A stretch of DNA of 51,730 nucleotides from an uncultured Paracoccaceae bacterium (lineage in GTDB: Bacteria; Pseudomonadota; Alphaproteobacteria; Rhodobacterales; Rhodobacteraceae), in the NCBI GenBank assembly GCA_938028765.1, contig CALIZF010000034.1:1-51730 (forward strand), in the 5' to 3' direction. A model generated the notes under the pieces. The model was given only the letters and a program-made list of their open reading frames with translations. It had not been told where the DNA came from and made no database searches. Position numbers and translations under genes: made by a program. This document shows, in pieces, positions 26,241-32,928 of the stretch (its first letter is position 1; each line of letters opens with the position of its first letter).

Positions 26241-27848
26241 ATGGCGGACTACGACCACATCATCGTCGGCGCGGGGTCGGCCGGTTGCGTCCTGGCCGAG
26301 GCGCTGTCGCGCGATCCGGCGACCCGGGTCCTCGTGCTCGAGGCGGGCGGGCACGACGACTGGATCTGGTTCCGCATCCCCGTCGGCTACCTCTTCGCCA
26401 TCGGCAACCCGCGGGCCGACTGGATGTTCCGCACCGCGGCCGAACCCGGGTTGAACGGCCGCAGCCTGGGCTACCCGCGCGGGCGGGTGATCGGCGGATC
26501 GTCGGCGATCAACGCCATGGTCTACATGCGCGGCCAGGCAGCGGATTACGACCACTGGCGGCAGCTCGGCCTGCCCGGCTGGGGCTGGGACGACGTGCTG
26601 CCCGTGTTCCGCGCGCAGGAGGATTTCTTCGCCGGTGCCGATGCGGCGCATGGCGCCGGCGGCCCCCTGCGGGTGGAGCCGCCGCGCGTGACCTGGCCCG
26701 TCCTCGACATCTGGCGCAAGGCCGCGGCCGAGGCCGGGATCCCGCCCGTGGACGACTTCAACCGCGGCGACAACGAAGGGGCGGGTTACTTCCACGTCAC
26801 GCAGAAGCGCGGCACCCGGGTCTCGGCCGCCGGGGCGTTCCTCAAGCCCGCGCTGGCACGGCCGAACCTGACGCTGGAAACCGGATGCCTTGTCGATCGC
26901 GTCGCGGTCGAGGGAGGGCGGGCGACGGCGGTGCACTGGCTGCAGGGCCGGTCGCGGCGCAGCGCGCGGGCGCGCGGGCAGATCGTGCTGGCGGCGGGGG
27001 CCCTCGGGTCGGTCCAGGTGCTGCTGCGGTCCGGGATCGGGCCGGGGGCGGCGCTGCAGCGCCTTGGCATTCCGGTCGCGCGCGACCTGCCGGGGGTCGG
27101 GCAGAACCTGCAGGATCACCTTCAGCTGCGCATGATCTACAAGGTCACCGGTGCGCGGACGCTGAACGAGACCTACTGGAACCTCTTCCGCCGCGCCTGG
27201 ATGGGGATCGACTACGCCCTGTTCCGCCGCGGCCCGCTGACGATGGCACCCTCGCAGCTCGGCGCCTTCGCGCGCTCCGGCCCGGACGCCGACCGGGCGG
27301 ATCTGGAGTTCCACATCCAGCCTCTGTCGCTCGACCGGTTCGGCGAACCGCTGCACCGCTTTCCGGCGATCACCACCAGCGTGTGCAACCTGCGCCCCGT
27401 CTCGCGCGGGCAGGTCGCCATCACCAGCCCGGACCCGGCGGCCCCCCCCGAGATCGCGCCGAACTACCTGTCGGCGCCCGAGGACCGGCGGATTGCCGCG
27501 GCCTCGCTGCGGCTGGCGCGCCGGATCGCGGCGCAGCCCGCGATGGCGCGGCTGAAGCCGGTCGAATACCTGCCGGGGCAGCAGGTCGGGGACGATGACG
27601 AAAGCCTCGCCCGCGCCGCGGGCGACATCGGCACCACGATCTTCCACCCGGTCGGCACGGCGAAGATGGGCACCGCGTCCGATCCGATGGCGGTCGTCGA
27701 TGCGCGGCTGCGCGTCTACGGCGTCGCCGGGCTGCGCGTGGCGGATGCCTCGGTCATGCCGACGATCACCAGCGGCAACACCAACGCGCCCACGATGATG
27801 ATCGCGGCGAAGGCAGCGGCGATGATCCTCGAGGACGCGCGGCGCTGA
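26241..27848 (+). CDS. GMC family oxidoreductase (choline/alcohol dehydrogenase-like)
   Basis: A 535-residue FAD flavoprotein. The dinucleotide motif HIIVGAGSAGCVLAEALSRD is at residues 6-25; GRVIGGSSAINAMVYMRGQ is the GMC signature 1; LAAGALGSVQVLLRSGIGPG is signature 2; the active-site region near the C terminus has TIFHPVGTAKMG and SGNTNAPTMMIAAKAA. Such enzymes oxidise alcohols, choline or polyethylene glycols and feed electrons to a carrier. No betB, betI or transporter is nearby, so choline is not supported and a general alcohol is likelier. The ATG follows GGAGGAGGGG; upstream open reading to 26118 is Arg/Gly-rich and rejected. Confidence 0.92.
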   Translation: MADYDHIIVGAGSAGCVLAEALSRDPATRVLVLEAGGHDDWIWFRIPVGYLFAIGNPRADWMFRTAAEPGLNGRSLGYPRGRVIGGSSAINAMVYMRGQAADYDHWRQLGLPGWGWDDVLPVFRAQEDFFAGADAAHGAGGPLRVEPPRVTWPVLDIWRKAAAEAGIPPVDDFNRGDNEGAGYFHVTQKRGTRVSAAGAFLKPALARPNLTLETGCLVDRVAVEGGRATAVHWLQGRSRRSARARGQIVLAAGALGSVQVLLRSGIGPGAALQRLGIPVARDLPGVGQNLQDHLQLRMIYKVTGARTLNETYWNLFRRAWMGIDYALFRRGPLTMAPSQLGAFARSGPDADRADLEFHIQPLSLDRFGEPLHRFPAITTSVCNLRPVSRGQVAITSPDPAAPPEIAPNYLSAPEDRRIAAASLRLARRIAAQPAMARLKPVEYLPGQQVGDDDESLARAAGDIGTTIFHPVGTAKMGTASDPMAVVDARLRVYGVAGLRVADASVMPTITSGNTNAPTMMIAAKAAAMILEDARR

Positions 27849-27863
27849 TCGCCGCGCGGGCGG

Positions 27864-28406
27864 TCACGCAAGCGGGTATTCCGCCAGCGCCTCGTAATGC
27901 GCGCCGGCCCGGCCGAGGGTGGAGCGGTAGAGCGCGAAGGCCTGCACCGCGAAGGGTTCGGGCCCGAGGCCCGCGCCCTCGGCCACGGCGCGTTCCAGCC
28001 GCAGCGCCGCCTCGCCGGCCAGCGGCGGGAAGCGGCCCAGCGTGACATGCGGCACGAAGCGCCGCGGCTCGGGCGCCGCACCGGCCTGCCGCACCGCGGT
28101 GTCCACCTTGCGCTGCAACCTCACAAGCGCCGGGTCGGGCGCGACAAGGGCATGGGCGTTGCGCGGCGCGGCCCCGCCGAAAAGGCCGAGGCCGGCCAGC
28201 CGCAGCGACAGCGGCGGATGGCCGACGGCCGACAGCGCGGCATGCACGTCTTCGGCCAGCGTGCCCGGCACCTCGCCGATGAAGCTCAGCGTCAGGTGCA
28301 TCGCCTCGGGGTCCACCCGTCGGGGCATCGGCAGCAGGAACTGCACGAGATTGAGGCGCTGGCGCAGCGCGGCCGGCAGCGGCAGGGCCACGAAGAGGCG
28401 CATCAT
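27864..28406 (-). CDS. thpR: RNA 2',3'-cyclic phosphodiesterase (2'-5' RNA ligase family)
   Basis: A 180-residue member of the 2H phosphoesterase superfamily. The two catalytic HxTL-type motifs are MHLTLSFIGE (about residue 40) and FVPHVTLGRF (about residue 125). It opens with MRLFVALPLPAALRQRL, typical of ThpR. Family enzymes open 2',3'-cyclic phosphates on RNA and can join tRNA halves with 2'-5' bonds. Two ATGs stand in tandem; the first (28406) overlaps the stop of the deacetylase-like gene as ATGA, so translation is coupled. It is the last gene of a three-gene operon with that deacetylase and a glutathione peroxidase. Confidence 0.92.
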   Translation of the reverse strand: MMRLFVALPLPAALRQRLNLVQFLLPMPRRVDPEAMHLTLSFIGEVPGTLAEDVHAALSAVGHPPLSLRLAGLGLFGGAAPRNAHALVAPDPALVRLQRKVDTAVRQAGAAPEPRRFVPHVTLGRFPPLAGEAALRLERAVAEGAGLGPEPFAVQAFALYRSTLGRAGAHYEALAEYPLA

Positions 28407-29509
28407 CGCGCCGCCAGCCGCGCCAGCCGGTCGCGCAGGACCGGGCGGATCGGCCCGCCGCGGTGCGGATCGGCCAGCGTTTCGACCAGCCGCGGATCGG
28501 GCGGCACCTTCCCGCGCGGCCCCGGCCAGACCAGCGCCCGCAGCACCGCCTGCGCGGCCGGGGGCAGAACCGCGGGCACCGGATGGCCCGCGATCGTGGC
28601 CCAGACGCCGGCCCAGGCCCGTCCGACCGACCAGGGGTTGTAGCCGCCCCCGCCGGTCACGATCACCCGCGGCGCAAGCGGCAGGATCGCCGCCACGGCA
28701 TCCCACAGCGCGCGGTTGGACAGGCACAGGCGCGACAGCGGATCCTCCTCCAGCGCATCGGCCCCGCATTGCAGCACGATCGCCTCGGGGCGAAAGGCAT
28801 GGACGCGCGGCAGGATCAGCGCATCGCGGACCAGCGCGAACTCGTCGTCGTTCAGCCCCCGCGGCACCGGCAGGTTGAAGGCGTTGCCGCCGCCGTCGTC
28901 CTCCAGCCACCCGGTGAAGGGCCAGCGGCCCTCTTCGTGGACCGAGATCAGAAGCGTGGCGGGATCGCCCGCGAAGGCCACCTCGACCCCGTCGCCGTGG
29001 TGCGCGTCGAGATCGACATAGGCGATCCGCCCCACGCCCATCCGGCGCAGTGTCAGCATCGCCAGCACCGGATCGTTGAGATAGCAGAAGCCCGACGCCC
29101 GGTCGCGCAGGGCATGGTGCGTGCCGCCGGCGGGCACATAGGCGACGCCCCCCCGCGCGACCAGTTCCGCCGCCAGCATCATGCCCCCGGCCGAGGTTGC
29201 GGGCCGGCGCCAGACCTCGGGGAACACCGGGCAGGCCAGCGTCCCGATCCCGTGGCGCGCGCGCACCGCGTCGCTGACCGCCCCCTCGGCCTCGGCCGCC
29301 TGCAGCGCGTCGAGGTAGGCGGGATCGTGGAACACAGCGATCGCCCCGGCCTTGGCGCGCGGCGCAGTGCGGAAGGCCGCCGGCGGCAGCCAGCCGAGCG
29401 CGCGGGCAAGGTCCATCACGGTGGACACACGCGGAATGCGCAGCGGATGCGCCCCGCCGTAGGACGACCGGCGGTAGATCTCGGACCCGACGAAGACCGG
29501 CGCGGTCAG
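28403..29509 (-). CDS. Histone deacetylase family protein (AcuC/acetylpolyamine amidohydrolase-like)
   Basis: About 368 residues with the arginase/deacetylase fold. It shows YGGAHPLRIPRVS, PAGGTHHALRDRASGFCYLN (paired active-site histidines), VDLDAHHGDGVE (zinc ligands D and H), VLQCGADAL and the transition-state tyrosine in VTGGGGYNPW. All residues for zinc-dependent deacetylation are present. Bacterial members act on acetyl-lysine, acetoin-linked acetyl-CoA synthetase or acetylpolyamines. No ATG, GTG or TTG exists between the upstream gene and the conserved N terminus; the best start is CTG at 29509, in a CTGA overlap with the peroxidase stop. The 3' end overlaps thpR. Confidence 0.9.
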   Translation of the reverse strand: MTAPVFVGSEIYRRSSYGGAHPLRIPRVSTVMDLARALGWLPPAAFRTAPRAKAGAIAVFHDPAYLDALQAAEAEGAVSDAVRARHGIGTLACPVFPEVWRRPATSAGGMMLAAELVARGGVAYVPAGGTHHALRDRASGFCYLNDPVLAMLTLRRMGVGRIAYVDLDAHHGDGVEVAFAGDPATLLISVHEEGRWPFTGWLEDDGGGNAFNLPVPRGLNDDEFALVRDALILPRVHAFRPEAIVLQCGADALEEDPLSRLCLSNRALWDAVAAILPLAPRVIVTGGGGYNPWSVGRAWAGVWATIAGHPVPAVLPPAAQAVLRALVWPGPRGKVPPDPRLVETLADPHRGGPIRPVLRDRLARLAAR

Positions 29510-30033
29510 AGCAGCGCCTCGACCGCCGCCGTCACAGCCGCCGAGGTCGGACGGACCGAGGCCCCCCAGGTGGCGACCGGCCGGCCGCGTCCGTCGAGCA
29601 AGACCTTGTTGAAGTTCCATTGCGGCACGAAGCCGTGCTCGCGCCGCAGCCAGTCGTAGAACGGATGCGCATCGCGCCCGCGCACGCTGGTGATCTCGGT
29701 CATCGGCAGATCGATGGCGAAGTTGACCGCGCAGAACTGGGCGACCTGTTCGTTGGTGGCGAATTCCTGCCGGAAGTCGTTCGAGGGCACGGCAATCACC
29801 GCAAGCCCGCGGTCGCGATACCTGTCGTAAAGTGCCTGGAGGTCGTCGAGCTGGTCCACATAGCCGCAGCGCGAGGCCGTGTTGACCACCAGCACGGGCC
29901 GGCCCGCGAAGGCGTCGAGCCGGATCGTGCCCCCGTCGATCGAGGGGAAGGAAAACCCCGTCTGTCCCGCCGGCGCCCCGGCGGGAAGCAGCGTGGCCGC
30001 GGCAAGGGCGATCAGCATGGTGCGGCGGCGCAT
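29506..30033 (-). CDS. Secreted glutathione peroxidase family protein
   Basis: A 175-residue thiol peroxidase. Residues 1 to about 22 form a Sec signal (LIALAAATLLPAGAPAG), so it acts in the periplasm, which is unusual for the family. The active-site cysteine is in VVNTASRCGYVDQLDDLQAL, and the WNFNKVLLDG segment supplies Trp and Asn. The usual PCNQF loop reads VPSNDFRQEF, so the loop cysteine is Ser and the Gln is Asp, as in several bacterial GPx-like proteins; it may use thioredoxin-like or other reductants. First gene of the operon with the deacetylase and ThpR, divergent from a NUDIX gene. Confidence 0.88.
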   Translation of the reverse strand: MRRRTMLIALAAATLLPAGAPAGQTGFSFPSIDGGTIRLDAFAGRPVLVVNTASRCGYVDQLDDLQALYDRYRDRGLAVIAVPSNDFRQEFATNEQVAQFCAVNFAIDLPMTEITSVRGRDAHPFYDWLRREHGFVPQWNFNKVLLDGRGRPVATWGASVRPTSAAVTAAVEALL

Positions 30034-30123
30034 GGCGGGTCCTCCCTACGGATGTCCTGGCCAGAACGTAGGAACGGGCGGCGCGCGGTCAACCGGTGCT
30101 GGAAGTGCGCGCGCATCCGCGCT

Positions 30124-30141
30124 AGACATGTGAACAGGTCT
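30124..30141. promoter_or_regulatory. 18-base imperfect palindrome between GPx and NUDIX genes
   Basis: AGACATGTGAACAGGTCT has the form AGAC-n-TGT-nn-ACA-n-GTCT. It lies almost centrally in the 186-base divergent region, 91 bases from the peroxidase start and 79 from the NUDIX start, so one regulator could control both. No family was recognised from the motif. Confidence 0.45.
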
Positions 30142-30219
30142 GGCGCGCCGGTTTTTTCGCCTCAGGGATTGCAGGAGCCTTGGCCGACCACGACATGCCG
30201 CAAAGGCAGCAGGAGCAGT

Positions 30220-30708
30220 GTGGACGCCACCGTGAGCAGATTGCGCCGGATCGAGCTTTCCCCGGACGACGCCGAGGCACGGCAGGTCGCGGCGCTGTGC
30301 TGGCGCCTGCGCAAGGGGACGGTCGTGGTGCTGCTGGTCACCAGCCGCGACACCGGCCGGTGGGTGCTGCCCAAGGGCTGGCCCATGGCTGGCCGCGCGC
30401 CGCACGAGGCGGCGCTGCGCGAGGCCTGGGAAGAGGCGGGGGTCCGCGGCACGGCCGGGGCCGAACCGATCGGCAGCTACGGGTACCTCAAGCAGATCGC
30501 CACCGGCCGCGACATCCGGTGCCGCGTGACGGTCTATCCTGTCAGCGTCGCGGGGCTGTCGAAGGATTTTCCCGAGCGCCGCGCGCGCCGGCGGCGCTGG
30601 ATGACTCCCGGGAATGCGGCGGCCGCAGTGCAGGAACCGGGCCTGCAGGCGATCCTCCGCGCCTTCGATCCGCGCCCCTGCGCAGGGGATGCGCCAGCAT
30701 CCGCTTGA
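30220..30708 (+). CDS. NUDIX hydrolase (DIPP-like)
   Basis: A 162-residue NUDIX protein. The box reads GWPMAGRAPHEAALREAWEE followed by AGV, with the REAWEEAG core intact; the Glu of the classical GX5E is Arg, as is common in the diphosphoinositol-polyphosphate-type branch that has PKGWP before it. Preceded by WVLPKGWP and followed by GSYGYLKQIATGRDIRCRV. It would hydrolyse a nucleoside diphosphate linked to some moiety; substrate unknown. The start is a GTG at 30220 behind AGGAG; a second GTG 12 bases on is less likely. Divergent from the peroxidase-deacetylase-thpR operon. Confidence 0.85.
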   Translation: MDATVSRLRRIELSPDDAEARQVAALCWRLRKGTVVVLLVTSRDTGRWVLPKGWPMAGRAPHEAALREAWEEAGVRGTAGAEPIGSYGYLKQIATGRDIRCRVTVYPVSVAGLSKDFPERRARRRRWMTPGNAAAAVQEPGLQAILRAFDPRPCAGDAPASA

Positions 30709-30783
30709 ACGCGGCGACGCAACGGCTATGTGTGACAGGCCGGTGACACGCGCCGTGGCACCGTTCCCACAGGGTGGCAGGCG

Positions 30784-31221
30784 ATGATCCGCTACGACCT
30801 GAAGTGCGCCAACGGTCATGCGTTCGACAGCTGGTTCGCTTCGGCTGCGGCCTTCGACCGGCTGCGTGCGGCGGGGCATGTCGCATGTCCGACCTGCGGC
30901 TCGACGGCCGTCGACAAGGCGCTGATGGCGCCGGCCGTGGTGCAGGCCCGCCCCGGCGACGGCGCGCCCCGCCCGCTCGGTCCCGGCGAGGGCCCCGAGG
31001 ATCCGCGCGCCGCAGCCCTCGCCGCCCTGAAGCGCGAGATCGAGGCGAAGTCGGAATACGTCGGCTTGCGCTTCGCAGCCGAGGCTCGGCGGATGCACGC
31101 GGGCGAAGCGCCCGCGCGGCCTATCCATGGCGAGGCGAAGCTCGAAGAGGCCAGGGCGCTGATCGCCGAAGGGGTGCCGGTGGCCCCCCTGCCCTTCGTG
31201 CCCACCCGCAAGACGAACTAG
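30784..31221 (+). CDS. DUF1178 family protein
   Basis: A 145-residue protein of the DUF1178 family found across alpha- and betaproteobacteria. The N terminus MIRYDLKCANGHAFDSWFAS and VACPTCGSTAVDKALMAP form a probable zinc ribbon (C8 and a CPTC pair). The C-terminal half has EIEAKSEYVGLRFAAEARRM and IHGEAKLEEARALIAEGVPV, then PFVPTRKTN, highly conserved in the family. Function unknown. It follows the NUDIX gene by 75 bases, an order seen in other Rhodobacterales. Confidence 0.9.
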   Translation: MIRYDLKCANGHAFDSWFASAAAFDRLRAAGHVACPTCGSTAVDKALMAPAVVQARPGDGAPRPLGPGEGPEDPRAAALAALKREIEAKSEYVGLRFAAEARRMHAGEAPARPIHGEAKLEEARALIAEGVPVAPLPFVPTRKTN

Positions 31222-31631
31222 ACCGGGCGTTTGCCGGCGCGGCGGGCGGCTTCGGCGGGGCGGCGGTTCAGGCTGCTGCCGCGGTCGGCCATCCCGCGAC
31301 AGGCACGCGCAGGGGGCGGGCGACCGGTCCCGCCGGCGCCGCGCGACGGACGTCGGCTGCCGCCGGATGCCGCCGCACCCGATCGCCCGCGGCCCGGCCG
31401 GACGCCGATGCCGGCGCCGGCATGCCGCGCCCGCACAAGCGCGATGGCGCATCAGCAAGGCCGCAGGCGGGCGCTCGGCCGCGCCGCTTGCGGCCGCGGG
31501 CGCGGCGGCCCGGCCCGGAATCCCCTCGGCCGCAGGACCGGCACGACCGGCTGCCGGCAGGCCGGCGGCGCTTGCGCCCCTCCCACCCTTCGCGTAAAGG
31601 CCTCGCGCGTTCCGGGCCGGCGGGGGGGATC
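31222..31631. other. 410-base gene-free spacer before lysC
   Basis: All frames here are open by base composition only and give Arg/Pro/Ala-rich strings. I see no RNA gene and no clear promoter hexamers. A 24-codon minus-strand frame ending at 31218 was considered and rejected. A GGGGGGG run at 31622-31628 serves as the lysC ribosome site. Confidence 0.5.
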
Positions 31632-32891
31632 ATGCCGCTTCTCGTGATGAAATTCGGCGGCACCTCGGTGGCCGACCTCGACCGCATCGCCAACGCCGCC
31701 GCCAAGGTGCAGCGCGAGGTCGAGCGGGGCTACGATGTCATCGTGATCGTCAGCGCCATGTCGGGCGAGACGAACAAGCTGGTCAAGTGGGTGAACGACA
31801 CCGCGGTGTTCTACGACGCGCGCGAATACGATGCGGTCGTCGCCTCGGGCGAGAACGTGACCGCGGGCCTGATGGCCCTGCGCCTGCAGGAGATTGGGAT
31901 CCCCGCGCGGTCCTGGCAGGGCTGGCAGGTGCCGATCAACACCACGGCCCAGCACGGGGCGGCGCGGCTCGTGGAAATCCCGCGCGGCAATATCGACCAG
32001 AAGTTCGCCGAAGGTATGAAGGTCGCCGTCGTTGCGGGCTTTCAGGGGATCAGTCCCGAGGGTCGGATCACCACGCTCGGCCGCGGCGGGTCCGACACGA
32101 CCGCCGTCGCCTTCGCCGCCGCCTTCGCCGCAGACCGCTGCGACATCTACACCGATGTCGATGGCGTCTACACCACCGACCCCCGCGTGGTGCGCCGCGC
32201 CCGCAAGCTCGACCGGATCGCCTTCGAGGAGATGCTGGAACTTGCGTCGCTCGGCGCCAAGGTGTTGCAGACGCGATCGGTCGAACTCGCGATGCGCTAC
32301 AACGTCCGGTTGCGCGTGCTATCCTCGTTCGAGGACGCGTCCGACACCTCCGGCACCCTGGTTTGCGACGAGGCTGACATCATGGAACTCAAACCCGTCT
32401 CCGGCATCGCCTTCTCGCGCGACGAGGCCAAGGTGACGCTGTTCACCATCGAGGACCGCCCCGGCATCGCGGCGGCGATCTTCGGGCCGCTGGCCGACGC
32501 CGGGGTGAACGTGGACATGATCGTCCAGAACATCAGCGAGAAGGATTATGACGAGGCGCACCCGGGTGCGGTCACCGACATGACCTTCTCCTGCCCGATC
32601 GACCAGGTGCCGCGGGCGAAGCGCGCGATGGAAGAGGCGCGCGCCAACGGCCTGATCCGCTATGACGAGTTGATCATCGACGACGAGGTGGCCAAGGTTT
32701 CGGTCGTCGGCATCGGGATGCGCAGCCACGCGGGCGTGGCGGCGACGATGTTCAAGGCACTGGCGGCCGAGGGCATCAACATCAAGGTCATCACCACGTC
32801 CGAGATCAAGATTTCGGTGCTGATCGACCGGAAATACATGGAACTGGCCGTGCAGGCGCTGCATGATGCCTTCGGGCTCGAACGGGCCTGA
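31632..32891 (+). CDS. lysC: Aspartate kinase
   Basis: A 419-residue kinase that phosphorylates aspartate, the first step toward lysine, threonine and methionine. The kinase domain (about 1-245) opens with LLVMKFGGTSVADLDRIANA and has TTLGRGGSDTTAVAFA and CDIYTDVDGVYTTDPRVV. Two ACT domains follow (about 265-340 with FTIEDRPGIAAAIFGPLADA and 345-415 with VSVVGIGMRSHAGVAATMF), the sites of lysine or threonine feedback. Length is typical for the alpha-subunit class; an internal in-frame start for a beta subunit is possible but not shown. It is followed by ptsP 37 bases later, the alphaproteobacterial norm. Confidence 0.97.
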   Translation: MPLLVMKFGGTSVADLDRIANAAAKVQREVERGYDVIVIVSAMSGETNKLVKWVNDTAVFYDAREYDAVVASGENVTAGLMALRLQEIGIPARSWQGWQVPINTTAQHGAARLVEIPRGNIDQKFAEGMKVAVVAGFQGISPEGRITTLGRGGSDTTAVAFAAAFAADRCDIYTDVDGVYTTDPRVVRRARKLDRIAFEEMLELASLGAKVLQTRSVELAMRYNVRLRVLSSFEDASDTSGTLVCDEADIMELKPVSGIAFSRDEAKVTLFTIEDRPGIAAAIFGPLADAGVNVDMIVQNISEKDYDEAHPGAVTDMTFSCPIDQVPRAKRAMEEARANGLIRYDELIIDDEVAKVSVVGIGMRSHAGVAATMFKALAAEGINIKVITTSEIKISVLIDRKYMELAVQALHDAFGLERA

Positions 32892-32928
32892 GGAGGCGCG
32901 CCCCATCCGCCGGGGCCGGCAGGACGGG

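Noticed and set aside
30180-30746. TTG-started 188-codon frame overlapping the NUDIX gene
   Set aside because: It is a shadow of the NUDIX gene in another frame, Gly/Arg/Ala-rich, while the true frame carries the complete NUDIX box.
31218-31292. 24-codon minus-strand frame ending in RRAGKRPV, overlapping the DUF1178 stop
   Set aside because: Weak ribosome site, very short, and Arg/Ala-rich as expected from random high-GC DNA; no family recognised.
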